A DNA stretch of 64,000 bases from Oscillatoriales cyanobacterium (GCA_004293365.1 RDYN01000029.1:30808-94807); one strand, 5' to 3'; numbered from the stretch's first letter, positions 45,981 to 54,972 are shown. Notes: generated by a model not told the origin, from the sequence alone. Numbers and translations are program-made.

Positions 45981-47528
45981 CTAGAATTTCAACAGCGTGG
46001 TTGCAAATTTCAACAAGCGGCCTTTTTCCACCGGTTCAGCATTGCCCAAAACATTAGCAGCCATCGACCCCGCCAAATTTCCTAACAGCGACCCTACAGC
46101 TAAAGGTAATTCCAACTTAGCACTCAAACTTGCCAGAGCAAAAAACGCATCTCCCGCCCCAATTGTATCCTTAACTGCCAGCGTCATCGCCGGGCTCAAA
46201 TCTTCTTCTCCCTTAGCATTTATTCCCAACGAACCAGACGATCCCAAAGTCAGCCAACCTTGCTGAGCGCCTAGAAGTTCGTGCAAGCGCTTCAACAGAT
46301 AAGAATGGTCTCCGTGACGGCTGGAAAAAGCAAGGCGGAGTTCTTGTAAGTCCAAACAAAACGTATCCGTTCGCTGGTATTTAGTAATTAAATTGTAACC
46401 ATGATTGGCACTATTAGTTTGACAGTTCAAAGCTAAAAATCGAGCTTTATTTTGCACCAATTCCATCAGCGCCGGATCTAACAATCCGTGACCGTAATCC
46501 GCTACTACAACCAGGTCATAATCCCCAATTGTTTTCTGCAAGCGCTCTAACAGTTTTTGCCGCTGAATCGGAGAAGGTTCCTCTTCTTCCAAATAGTTAA
46601 TCGAAAAAAGTTTTGTGTAATCTTCTCTCATTCCTTGCCGCTCGATATAACGGCGTTTGACTACAGTTGGCGAACCGTCTTCATATTGCAAATCCAGCCG
46701 GATACCGCCATTAATGTTATTCAAAATCAAGCTGTGAATCTCGGGCTCGTTCCCCACAACGCCCGCGACTGTCACCGAGTCTGCAAAACTCGCAATGTGG
46801 CGCGCGATGGCTAAAGAACCCCCTAGATGCTGTTCTTTTTTCACAAAGCGCGTCGAAATGACTCTCCCTTTCGATGTCAATCCCTGCACGGTACAGTGAT
46901 AGAATTCATCAATAATTACATCGCCCACAACTAAAACTTTAAGCTTCTGCATGGCATCAACGCCCTTTCTAATTTCCTCGAAAGGGTATCGCTGGCTTAA
47001 CTGACTGGCATAGGTTTTTACCTGGGGCGGCAAAACATCCATATAGTTGTTTAGCAGCTTCGTCGAGCTAAAAACAATCTCGCCCGTGTAGGAAATTTCA
47101 CCGCCGTAAGCTTTAACTCGATCGGCCTCCCGATCGATATTTTGGGTAACATCTTTACTGTGGTCCGAATACTCGTGACCTTTGCAGTAAAAAGCAGGCT
47201 GCACTCTATCTATAACCTCTAGCGCTGTAGCCACGGGAGACAACAGCACGTAATCTACGCAACCGAGAGAAGCCAGTGAATAAAGGCGCAAATCATCGGA
47301 AAATATCGGTCTTCCCGGACCCCGATTGACGTACTGTGCTGCGGTAATAGAAACTACCAGCAAATCTCCGAGTGCTTTAGCTTCCTGCAAGTGGGCAATG
47401 TGACCGGGGTGCAGCAAATCGAACACGCCGTGACAGAGAACTATCTTGTGGTTCTGTTCTCGGAAATTAGCAAGCACCTCTTTACAGGTTTCAAAATCAA
47501 GATATTTTTCGGTATTTTTTGTCAGCAT
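45981..47528 (-). CDS. Cytidylyltransferase - PfkB sugar kinase fusion (HldE-like, domains reversed)
   Basis: A 515-aa bifunctional protein. Residues ~25-160 are a nucleotidyltransferase of the HldE/RfaE type (CHGVFDLLHPGH, residues 32-43). Residues ~190-515 are a ribokinase/PfkB domain with VLVVGDVIIDEFYHC at the start and DTIGAGDAFFALASLSA near the end, holding the catalytic Asp. In classical HldE the kinase precedes the transferase; here the order is inverted. ATG 47528 was preferred over TTG 47555. It probably phosphorylates and activates heptose 7-phosphate, upstream of GmhB. CTP versus ATP use is not readable. Confidence 0.83.
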   Translation of the reverse strand: MLTKNTEKYLDFETCKEVLANFREQNHKIVLCHGVFDLLHPGHIAHLQEAKALGDLLVVSITAAQYVNRGPGRPIFSDDLRLYSLASLGCVDYVLLSPVATALEVIDRVQPAFYCKGHEYSDHSKDVTQNIDREADRVKAYGGEISYTGEIVFSSTKLLNNYMDVLPPQVKTYASQLSQRYPFEEIRKGVDAMQKLKVLVVGDVIIDEFYHCTVQGLTSKGRVISTRFVKKEQHLGGSLAIARHIASFADSVTVAGVVGNEPEIHSLILNNINGGIRLDLQYEDGSPTVVKRRYIERQGMREDYTKLFSINYLEEEEPSPIQRQKLLERLQKTIGDYDLVVVADYGHGLLDPALMELVQNKARFLALNCQTNSANHGYNLITKYQRTDTFCLDLQELRLAFSSRHGDHSYLLKRLHELLGAQQGWLTLGSSGSLGINAKGEEDLSPAMTLAVKDTIGAGDAFFALASLSAKLELPLAVGSLLGNLAGSMAANVLGNAEPVEKGRLLKFATTLLKF

Positions 47529-47677
47529 CTTTGAAATAAGTTGTACAATTTTCAATTTTGACCGTCTTCTTGCCTACCCGCGCTATACTGCCCTTGCGGG
47601 GGGCTTTTCGGCAGTTAGTTATTTTAAACAGAAGACTCCTCGCTTAATCCTACTGTTCCCACCACCTGCACCTACAT

Positions 47678-49579
47678 TCACCCTACCCGAGTTTTAACGG
47701 TAACGACACGCCTCATTAATTCTTTCCATTCCGGTGACTTGCTCAGGGAATTGGTATCGAAGTATGCGCCATTTTCTAATGCAAACTTACCAAAAGTTTC
47801 TAACCAGTTTACAACTGTTTCTGTTGAAGAAAAAGGCGTACAATTCAAAGATTTTTGTAGAGATTGAGACATCCCAGGCAGATCGCCATTGTTATAAGCA
47901 TACCAGGCTTCCCATACTAGGACACCGTACTGTACAGGCTTATTTTCCTCTGCATTTTTGACAGCACTTTCCTGAAAACGCCATTTTTCTAATTCCCCCG
48001 CAGTTTTGTGGAGTTGCAACTGTGACTGTTCTAATTCTTGCCTAGTCGAGTGCAGTTGCGACTGTGACTGTTCCAATTCTTGCCGCGTCGAGTGCAGTTG
48101 CGACTGTGACTGTTCTAATTCTTGCCTAGTTTGATCGTGTTCGGATTGGGATAGTTCCAATTCTTGCCTAGTTTGATGATGTTCGGCTTGGGATAGTTCC
48201 AATTCTTGCCTAGTTCGATCGTGTTCGGATTGGGATAGTTCCAATTCTTGCCTAGTTTGATGATGTTCGGCTTGGGATAGTTCCCATTCTCCCTGAATTT
48301 GATGTATTTGAATTTGGGTTGATTCCAACTCTTCCTGAATTTGATGCAGTTGAATTTGTGTTGATTCCCAATCTTCCTGAGCTTGATACATTTGTGACTC
48401 AAATCGATCGCACTCTTCCTGAGTTTGATAGAGTTGAGCTTGGGTTAATTCCAACTCTCCCTGAGCTTTGTGCAGTTGTGACTGGGATATTTCCAACTCG
48501 CTTTGAGTCTGATGCAGTTGGGGATGGAGTTTTTCCAACTCTTCCTGAGCTTGATGTAGTTGCGCCTGAAATCGATCGCACTCTTCCTGAGTTTGATAAC
48601 TTTGAGCTTGGGCCAGTTCCAATTCTCCCTGAACAGGATAAATTTGACCTTGAATTACTTCCAACTCTTGCTGAGTTTGATTCAGTTCTGTCAGAGATTG
48701 CTCTAACTCTGCCTGAGTTTGATATAGTTGCGACTGTGACTGCGCCAACTCTCTTTGACTCTGATGCAGTTGCGCTTTGCACTGTTCAAACTCTCTCCGC
48801 TGTTCGTAGGTCATATTGTAATATAAATCAGTTGCTTCTACGTTTAAATTAAGATTAAAGTCGCTTGAAACCTTGGATAATTCTATTATTGCAATTGAAT
48901 TTGCCTGTGACAAAGGCCATCCGTATTCGCTCTCGCTAAGTTCTCGAACATCTACTTCTTTCCAAAGCATATAATGCTTCTCGTCGGCTGTTTCTCTATC
49001 TATTAGCTTTAAATAGTTTGCCGATATAGCATCTTTCGGCATCCCATATTTTTTCCATAAAACCTCTAAATACTCTTTGCTAAACTGAATGTACCATTCT
49101 GCATCTGTAAGCTTGCCAAAAGGAACGGTAATCAAGGCTTTTCCATTAATAGCGAGCAGGTCGTATATTTTGGCTATCGCCTTCAGCGGAGCTTCCAAAT
49201 CCCGGGACTCTGTTTGTTCGCCGTAGCCTCCCGAAGGATCGTCGCCTTGCCCTACGTGTTCTACACTAGAAATTGATACTATGGCGTCATATTTTTCTCT
49301 TGATTGCAGGCTCATCAAGTCTTCGTTTTCTACACCGAGATCGACTTCAAATTTATCTATAATTCGTCTCGATCTGATCCCCAGATTTTCGCTCAATGAA
49401 TTTTCATAGTGGGAGAGTACGTTGCCCACTTCTAGGATTTTTTGAGGATTTTCCAGATTGGCAATAAAATCAAATGCAATAGAAATTTCTACAGCTCTTT
49501 CGGTAGGATTATTAAATTTTATCCGATTGTAATATAGCTCTTTACCTTTAAAAGTAAAGGTTCTTGTCCACTTACTCAT
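47678..49579 (-). CDS. Methyltransferase with long repetitive coiled coil
   Basis: A 633-aa protein. Residues ~1-255 are a class I methyltransferase-like domain (FDFIANLENPQKILEVGNVLSHY, KYDAIVSISSVEHVGQG, LLAINGKALITVPFG). Residues ~260-545 are a Gln/Glu-rich coiled coil of near-identical 14-residue units (QTRQELELSQSEHD). Residues ~550-633 are a short helical tail. ATG 49579 has GAGG nearby upstream; a longer reading to 49633 lacks support. It may be a chain-terminating or length-measuring methyltransferase, as in coiled-coil rulers of polysaccharide systems; that is inference. Confidence 0.8.
   Translation of the reverse strand: MSKWTRTFTFKGKELYYNRIKFNNPTERAVEISIAFDFIANLENPQKILEVGNVLSHYENSLSENLGIRSRRIIDKFEVDLGVENEDLMSLQSREKYDAIVSISSVEHVGQGDDPSGGYGEQTESRDLEAPLKAIAKIYDLLAINGKALITVPFGKLTDAEWYIQFSKEYLEVLWKKYGMPKDAISANYLKLIDRETADEKHYMLWKEVDVRELSESEYGWPLSQANSIAIIELSKVSSDFNLNLNVEATDLYYNMTYEQRREFEQCKAQLHQSQRELAQSQSQLYQTQAELEQSLTELNQTQQELEVIQGQIYPVQGELELAQAQSYQTQEECDRFQAQLHQAQEELEKLHPQLHQTQSELEISQSQLHKAQGELELTQAQLYQTQEECDRFESQMYQAQEDWESTQIQLHQIQEELESTQIQIHQIQGEWELSQAEHHQTRQELELSQSEHDRTRQELELSQAEHHQTRQELELSQSEHDQTRQELEQSQSQLHSTRQELEQSQSQLHSTRQELEQSQLQLHKTAGELEKWRFQESAVKNAEENKPVQYGVLVWEAWYAYNNGDLPGMSQSLQKSLNCTPFSSTETVVNWLETFGKFALENGAYFDTNSLSKSPEWKELMRRVVTVKTRVG
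47996..48790 (-). repeat. 42-bp-period coding minisatellite
   Basis: About 19 units of 42 bp encode 14-residue, two-heptad coiled-coil repeats. Units between about 48000 and 48290 are nearly identical, the rest more diverged. Open frames on the opposite strand arise from the repeat and are not genes. Confidence 0.85.
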
Positions 49580-49825
49580 TTTTTCCTCAAAAAGCAAATT
49601 CTCAAGTTGTCCGGCGCAGCTAACGCTGAACATAGGGACTTCTCGGCGGGACTATCAAATTTAACGTTCAACCAGCCATTATAGTTCCCGATGGCACCAC
49701 AACTTATAAAATTTAGCTGTCTTAACTTGTCCTAGATACAGTAACGGTATATAAACATCTGCTCGGCTTTCGTTAGCTTCCTATTGGCTTTGGACTTCGA
49801 CGTGGATTGCGTGCGAGCGAAGTGC

Positions 49826-49843
49826 GCGCCAAAATTCACTCAT
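49826..49843 (-). pseudogene. rfbG 5' remnant (six codons)
   Basis: Immediately after rfbF, the sequence reads ATG AGT GAA TTT TGG CG, matching the first six codons (MSEFWR) of the intact rfbG at 18422. The start codon overlaps the rfbF stop (ATGA). Beyond 49826 the similarity ends. Confidence 0.8.
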
Positions 49844-50040
49844 TCCCACACCTTCCAAGGAGCCTCTCCATTATCCCAAAGTTCGTTCAAATATTTATAC
49901 TCGCGGTAAGTATCCATCGCAAAAAAGAAACCCTCGTGGCGGTAAGCCATCAATTGCCCTTCCGCCGCTAACCGCTCCAGCGGCTCTCGCTCCAAAAAAC
50001 AATCATCCCCGTTCAAATCTTCAAATATGCTGCGGTGAAG
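49826..50040 (-). repeat. Direct repeat copy B: rfbF 3' end plus rfbG start
   Basis: The intact-side counterpart of 18405-18620, in the same orientation. The two copies flank about 31 kb. Confidence 0.85.
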
Positions 50041-50616
50041 TACCAAAAACCCTGCACTTGCCCAGCCATCTATTTGAGGTTTTTCGGTAAATTCTAGAAC
50101 TTTGCCTTGTTTGTCCACATCTAAAATACCATATCGAGATATGGGACGCACTGTACTAACAGTTGCCAGCTTACCATGAGACTTGTGAAAATCCAGCAGC
50201 GCCCCAATATCGATATCAGCCACTCCATCACCGTATGTCACCATAAAGGTATCCTCAGGGATGTATTTCTCCACACGTTTCACGCGCCCGCCAGTCATGG
50301 TGTCGGGGCCAGTTTCCGCCAGTGTCACCTTAAAATCTTGCTCGTGGTGTGCCTCGTGATAGGTGATCTGGTTTTGGCGACCCAAGCAAATAGTAAAATC
50401 ATTATTCATCGCTTCATAATTCAGGAAATATTCCTTAATCATGTTGCCGCGATAGCCCAAACACACAATAAAGTTCCGAAAACCGTAGTGGGCATAGGTC
50501 TTCATAATATGCCAAATAATCGGTCGCCCGCCCACATCAACTAAGGGCTTAGGACGGAATTCTGTTTCTTCTCTCAGACGAGTACCCAAACCGCCGGCCA
50601 GTATAACTACTTGCAT
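49840..50616 (-). CDS. rfbF: Glucose-1-phosphate cytidylyltransferase
   Basis: A 258-aa nucleotidyltransferase starting QVVILAGGLGTRLREETEFRPKPLVDVGGRPI, the signature loop of RfbF, which makes CDP-glucose. GYRGNMIKEYFLNYEAMNND and LEREPLERLAAEGQLMAYRHEGFF are specific to the family, and the length matches. Its natural partner rfbG (CDP-glucose 4,6-dehydratase) should follow. Only its first six codons remain here; the intact gene is at 17424-18422. Confidence 0.92.
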   Translation of the reverse strand: MQVVILAGGLGTRLREETEFRPKPLVDVGGRPIIWHIMKTYAHYGFRNFIVCLGYRGNMIKEYFLNYEAMNNDFTICLGRQNQITYHEAHHEQDFKVTLAETGPDTMTGGRVKRVEKYIPEDTFMVTYGDGVADIDIGALLDFHKSHGKLATVSTVRPISRYGILDVDKQGKVLEFTEKPQIDGWASAGFLVLHRSIFEDLNGDDCFLEREPLERLAAEGQLMAYRHEGFFFAMDTYREYKYLNELWDNGEAPWKVWE

Positions 50617-50696
50617 TTTTTCACAGTTTTAAACGTCATCAACTACTCTCTAGTTACAATGGAATCCTGAGATTTTAGTGTCTGGCCAAGGAATAG

Positions 50697-51308
50697 CTAC
50701 CCGCTACGCCACTTAAAGATAATCAGTTCCTCAGCCTGTTTAAATTCTATATCAAACAAATCAAAAACTACTTCCCTACCTAAAAGCATCTCCTCACAGT
50801 TATCCGTTTGCGCCCAAGCTACAGGAGCCATAAAAGTATGACCCTCTAACTCGATTTCTACCTCTCGCAACAGGTATTCAATACTACCACCAACACCTTC
50901 GGCTTGACTATTAATTTCTCCTCCAGCCTTAGCACAGCCTAAATCCCTCCCTAATTTCTTTGTGATTAAACTGAGCTCAGCACCAGAATCAACAAGTATT
51001 TTCACGGTGACTGCGTTCTCAGACTTCATTGTTAACTGATACTTAGGTTGCCAATCGTGAGCTTTTAATGTCCTCATTCTGACAGGATAAAACCGGACAG
51101 GCTCTACAAATTCGCTTTCAAATATCCGCTCAATCACATAATCTAAACTTGATAAACTTGGCTCTATCCCCTCCTTCATTTTGTCATAATCCCGATCGCC
51201 ACTAATTACACCTTCGTTAGTATAAGCGATCCACTGACCCCGATATTTTTTCAACTCGCGGCGATTAGCTTTATACCACTCATTAGCCGTTGCATATTCT
51301 GCAGCCAT
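50697..51308 (-). CDS. DUF5678-like - retropepsin-like aspartic protease
   Basis: A 203-aa protein. Residues ~22-47 (KYRGQWIAYTNEGVISGDRD) resemble the short DUF5678 module of cyanobacterial proteins. Residues ~85-195 are a single-domain clan AA protease-like fold with ILVDSGAELSLITKKLG (catalytic D107 in the D-[ST]-G motif), and EEMLLGREVVFDLFDIEF near the end. Such retropepsin-like proteins act as homodimers; substrate unknown. It lies between gmd and rfbF, and may be a bystander in the glycan locus. Confidence 0.78.
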   Translation of the reverse strand: MAAEYATANEWYKANRRELKKYRGQWIAYTNEGVISGDRDYDKMKEGIEPSLSSLDYVIERIFESEFVEPVRFYPVRMRTLKAHDWQPKYQLTMKSENAVTVKILVDSGAELSLITKKLGRDLGCAKAGGEINSQAEGVGGSIEYLLREVEIELEGHTFMAPVAWAQTDNCEEMLLGREVVFDLFDIEFKQAEELIIFKWRSG

Positions 51309-51330
51309 ATTTTCACCTCATAACTTTCCC

Positions 51331-52284
51331 TCAAACCATCCTCGCCTCCACCATCATCCGCACCACATCGGGCATCTTATACTTCGCCTCCCACCCTAAC
51401 TTTTGCTTTGCCTTACCCGGATTTCCCAACCCAACCGCAATCTCCGTCGGTCTGTAGAGACTCGCATCAGTTACTAAATGTTCCTGCCAATCCAAACCCG
51501 CAGAAACAAAAGCGCTCTGCACAAACTCCTCCAAAGGATAACTTACACCCGTAGCAATTACATAATCATCCGGTTCAGACTGTTGCAACATCAAATACAT
51601 CGCCTCCACATATTCCGGCGCCCAGCCCCAGTCCCGCTGCACCGAAATGTTCCCTAAATGGAGTTTTTCCGCACTGCCTGCAGCAATTCGGCACACAACA
51701 GATACAATCTTTTGGGTAACGAACCTCTCCGGCCGCAGCGGCGACTCGTGATTGAACAGAATACCAGAACACGCAAACAAATTGTAAGCTTCCCGATAAT
51801 TTGCTACTTCCCAAAATGCCGTTGCTTTCGCCACTGCGTAAGGACTTCTCGGGCGAAAGGGCGTGTTTTCATCCGCTGCACAGCCTCCGGTATCCCCAAA
51901 ACATTCGCTGGAACTGGCATTGTAAAGTTTAATTTTTCCGCCTGTAAACCTAATGGCTTCTAACAGATTTAATGTGCCTGTGGCAATGCTTTCGAGAGTT
52001 TCTACGGGTTGTTCAAAAGACAGGCCGACGGAACTTTGACCGGCTAGATTGTACACTTCGTCAGGTGCAATTTTTGTCAATATTTGCAAGACGCTGCGAA
52101 AATCGTTGAGAGACATGGATTCTAGTTTTACTCTGTCCCGGATGCCCAAACGGGCTAGGTTTCCGAAACTCGACATTTGGGCGTCTCTGGAAGTGCCGCA
52201 AACTTCATAACCTTTATCCAGAAGTAGTTTAGCTAAATAAGCTCCGTCCTGACCTGATATACCACAAATTAACGCTTTTTTCAT
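51331..52284 (-). CDS. gmd: GDP-mannose 4,6-dehydratase-like SDR
   Basis: A 317-aa protein with ALICGISGQDGAYLAKLLLDKGYEVCGTSR, the characteristic N-terminus of GDP-mannose 4,6-dehydratase. EVYNLAGQSSVGLSF, NASSSECFGDTG, catalytic YAVAK, and LFNHESPLRPERFVTQKIV are also family hallmarks. It converts GDP-mannose to GDP-4-keto-6-deoxymannose, the precursor of GDP-fucose, rhamnose or perosamine. It is the first gene of the minus-strand glycan locus. Confidence 0.9.
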   Translation of the reverse strand: MKKALICGISGQDGAYLAKLLLDKGYEVCGTSRDAQMSSFGNLARLGIRDRVKLESMSLNDFRSVLQILTKIAPDEVYNLAGQSSVGLSFEQPVETLESIATGTLNLLEAIRFTGGKIKLYNASSSECFGDTGGCAADENTPFRPRSPYAVAKATAFWEVANYREAYNLFACSGILFNHESPLRPERFVTQKIVSVVCRIAAGSAEKLHLGNISVQRDWGWAPEYVEAMYLMLQQSEPDDYVIATGVSYPLEEFVQSAFVSAGLDWQEHLVTDASLYRPTEIAVGLGNPGKAKQKLGWEAKYKMPDVVRMMVEARMV

Positions 52285-52510
52285 ATAATTTTTTTTTCAA
52301 AACTACCGTAGCTGTTGCTATTTTTCCAGAAGACCAGGCGGTTGAAACCGCTTCTATACAGACATGCGCCCACCTCCGTGGGTTGAAGACGTGGCACTTA
52401 CGATTGGGTGATTCTTCAGTCGGCGTCCGGCGGACATCGTTTGACTTTCTGGCGGTTTCAACCGCCGTCTGCATCTACAAACAAATTTCAGGACTTACGC
52501 CGGGGACTAA

Positions 52511-52577
52511 AGAAACCGGGTTTTTTATCGATATTAAGGGTTTGAACCAAATATTTGGGTGAAAAAACCCGGTTTCT
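52511..52577. repeat. Dispersed inverted repeat, copy 2
   Basis: Arms 52511-52526 and 52562-52577 are the same 16-bp sequence as at 45217-45284, with a different loop. Confidence 0.9.
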
Positions 52578-52809
52578 GGCTACCCGTGCGTGCGATCGCG
52601 AAATCTCGCTTATAGCCGAGACCATATCCCCCTAAACCCCCCTGATAGTCGGGGGACTTTGAGTAGACTCCTGTCCCCCCTTTTTAAGGGGGGCGCCGGG
52701 GGGATCTGGGCTATGGTCAACTGAAAGCCAGACACCATACAAAAATTCAACTGTAGGGTGTGGATCCCTCAGATCGCCTCAAATAGTGCCGAAAAATCCC
52801 ATAGAGACG

Positions 52810-52992
52810 CACCTTAAACTGTAGGGTGCGCCGCCATCAATATCTTCTTGTGGCAAAAATCCTGAAAGCGACACACCCTACAATAAGTAGTTGTACTTGA
52901 GCACCTTAAACTGTTGGGTGCGCCGCCATCAATATCTTCTTGTGGCAAAAATCCTGAAAGCGACACACCCTACAATAAGTAGTTGTACTTCA
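52810..52992. repeat. 92-bp tandem duplication with terminal inverted motif
   Basis: Two copies starting at 52810 and 52902, nearly identical. Each carries TGTAGGGTGCG (TGTTGGGTGCG in copy 2) near one end and its approximate complement CACACCCTACA inside, so each unit can fold. Confidence 0.88.
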
Positions 52993-53050
52993 GTCCGCTT
53001 TTGGGCCGACTGAAGTTTGACGCTTGCGCGGTTTCAACCTTACGTCGGAT

Positions 53051-54070
53051 CTAGGCTTCCCACCGTTGGGCGACCAATTCAGCCAAGTCAACTACCCGTT
53101 GACTGTAGCCCCACTCATTGTCGTACCAAGCCAACACCTTCACCATGTCGCCGTCCATCACCAGTGTCAAGCTGGAATCCAGAATCGAAGAAGCATCACT
53201 TCCGCGATAGTCGCAAGAAACAAGAGGCAAATCGTTGTACTCCAAAATCCCCTTCATCGAGCCTTCAGCAGCTTCTTTAAACACTTGATTTACTTGCTCA
53301 GTAAAAGTCTTTTTCTCTACCTGAGCCACAAAATCAACTACCGACACATTGGGAGTCGGCACGCGCATGGCAATACCATTTAACTTACCCTTTAATTCTG
53401 GAATCACCAAAGCCACAGCTTGAGCGGCACCAGTTGAAGTGGGCACAATATTCATCGCCGCCGCCCGCGCCCGCCGCAAGTCACGGTGGCTAGCATCCAG
53501 CAAGCGCTGGTCGCCAGTATAGCTGTGGGTAGTGGTCATCATGCCTTTGACGATGCCAAAATTTTCGTGAAGCACTTTCAGTACAGGAGCCAGACAGTTA
53601 GTTGTACAGCTAGCATTGCTGATGACAGTGTAGTCACTGTGCTTGTAGTTGTGGTGGTTGACTCCCATCACATAGGTGCCGACTTCTGGACCTTTACCAG
53701 GAGCGGTAATTAGCACTTTTTTAGCACCGGCAGTGATATGCTTCGATGCACCAGCTTGGTCAATAAAGACGCCGGTTGATTCAATAATCAGATCGACACC
53801 CCAATCCTTCCAAGGTAAGTTTAGGGGATTGCGATCGCTCACGCATTTAACTGTCTTGCCGTTGAGAGTAATGGAATTTTCATCTGCACTGATGTCCACG
53901 CCCTTCAACGTTCCCATCATGGAATCGTATCTCAGCAAGTGAGCATTACTTCTGGGATCGGAAGTGTCATTAATAGCTACCAACTCTAACTGGCTGTTTT
54001 CACGGCCCAGCCAGCAGCGCGCAAAACTGCGCCCAATACGCCCAAAACCATTGATCGCGACTCGAATCAC
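53051..54070 (-). CDS. gap2: Glyceraldehyde-3-phosphate dehydrogenase, Calvin-cycle type
   Basis: A 339-aa protein. [19 protein letters not shown] is the NAD(P) loop. [18 protein letters not shown] contains the catalytic Cys near residue 155. [38 protein letters not shown] and [19 protein letters not shown] are family signatures. The N-terminus, with [17 protein letters not shown], is that of cyanobacterial Gap2, which runs the NADPH-dependent Calvin-cycle direction. The start is GTG 54070, decided by AGGAGG seven bases upstream. Confidence 0.95.
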   Translation of the reverse strand: MIRVAINGFGRIGRSFARCWLGRENSQLELVAINDTSDPRSNAHLLRYDSMMGTLKGVDISADENSITLNGKTVKCVSDRNPLNLPWKDWGVDLIIESTGVFIDQAGASKHITAGAKKVLITAPGKGPEVGTYVMGVNHHNYKHSDYTVISNASCTTNCLAPVLKVLHENFGIVKGMMTTTHSYTGDQRLLDASHRDLRRARAAAMNIVPTSTGAAQAVALVIPELKGKLNGIAMRVPTPNVSVVDFVAQVEKKTFTEQVNQVFKEAAEGSMKGILEYNDLPLVSCDYRGSDASSILDSSLTLVMDGDMVKVLAWYDNEWGYSQRVVDLAELVAQRWEA

Positions 54071-54234
54071 CTTAGTACCTCCTAACGATGGCAGCCCTTA
54101 GCTCAGGCTGAAATTTTGACAAAATTTAAGAATTGACTTATGAGACAAGATCATATCGCAAAGGCTGATCCTTTCTAACTTTTCGTCTGTATCGAAAAAA
54201 TCTGAAATTTTTTATAAGGTAGAAATCGCTTGGC

Positions 54235-54972
54235 TCAAGGTCTTCGGCTCTCAGGCGCTGGTTGCTGGTAAAGCTGATGGGCCGCAATATAAGTTCGGAC
54301 AGATTCCGGGACTAAGTAGCCCAGATCGCGACTTTCGGCCGAGCAGCGGCGGATGTGGCTCGACGAAATCTCGATCGCGCCCATGGACAGCACCTCCCAA
54401 CAAATTTCCACATCTAGCAGAGCCATCTGTTCGGCAACTTTACAGCAAACAGCATTTGTCTCAACCTGCATCCTGTCGCCGACATCAATGGACACATCCT
54501 GAGGGCGATCGCCCCACTCGGAGGCTGCCCCTATGTCCCCGCTTTCTGCTGTCTGCACATCTCCCTGACTCGGACGCGGGCCCACCAACCAGTGGCACAA
54601 CCGGCCTATTTCGGCCGAGCGGTGCCATTTGGGCAGAGTTTGGAGTGCGTCGCTGCCAATAATCCAGTGCAGCCGATCGCCCGGATACATTTTTTGCAAA
54701 TACAGCAAAGTATCGATCGCAAAAGAACTGCCGGAGGGATTTGCCTCCGGCGGCGCCAGTAGGAAGTCGGGACGATCGGCGATCGCCAGAGCGAGCATGG
54801 AGCGCCGCTGCTCAAAACTTGCCAAATCCGGGCGCCACTTGTGAGGAGGAGCGCGATCGGGCACCCAAATCACTCGATCGAGATTAAATTGACTCGCAGC
54901 CGTTTCTGCTACCAACAAGTGACCCCTGTGCACCGGGTCAAAAGTCCCCCCAAAAATCGCTATTTTCCCCAT
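54235..54972 (-). CDS. nadD: Nicotinate-nucleotide adenylyltransferase
   Basis: A 245-aa nucleotidyltransferase. KIAIFGGTFDPVHRGHL carries the (H/T)xGH signature. VIWVPDRAPPHKW and LHWIIGSDALQTLPKWHR follow, as in NadD, which makes deamido-NAD from nicotinate mononucleotide. Residues ~145-185 are a poorly conserved insertion relative to compact NadD. ATG 54972 is preferred to an in-frame TTG at 54981. It lies 164 bp upstream of gap2. Confidence 0.9.
   Translation of the reverse strand: MGKIAIFGGTFDPVHRGHLLVAETAASQFNLDRVIWVPDRAPPHKWRPDLASFEQRRSMLALAIADRPDFLLAPPEANPSGSSFAIDTLLYLQKMYPGDRLHWIIGSDALQTLPKWHRSAEIGRLCHWLVGPRPSQGDVQTAESGDIGAASEWGDRPQDVSIDVGDRMQVETNAVCCKVAEQMALLDVEICWEVLSMGAIEISSSHIRRCSAESRDLGYLVPESVRTYIAAHQLYQQPAPESRRP

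Larger units (their letters stand above)
52285..53050. other. 766-bp non-coding repeat-rich spacer
   Basis: No gene seen. From left to right it holds: inverted copies of GCGGTTGAAACCGC-type sequence near 52338 and 52452; an IS200/IS605-end-like stretch near 52360-52410; the AGAAACCGGG hairpin (52511-52577); a C-rich/G-rich repeat with a stem near 52675-52695; and a 92-bp tandem duplication. It marks the border between the glycan locus and housekeeping genes. Confidence 0.7.

Noticed and set aside
48319..48852. 177-aa plus-strand open frame (TLPELD repeats)
   Set aside because: It is the antisense of the 42-bp coding minisatellite; the periodicity keeps several frames open. The minus-strand methyltransferase-coiled coil gene explains the region.
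52285..53050. tRNA or other RNA gene in the long spacer
   Set aside because: No cloverleaf or conserved RNA signature seen; the palindromes are repeat-type.
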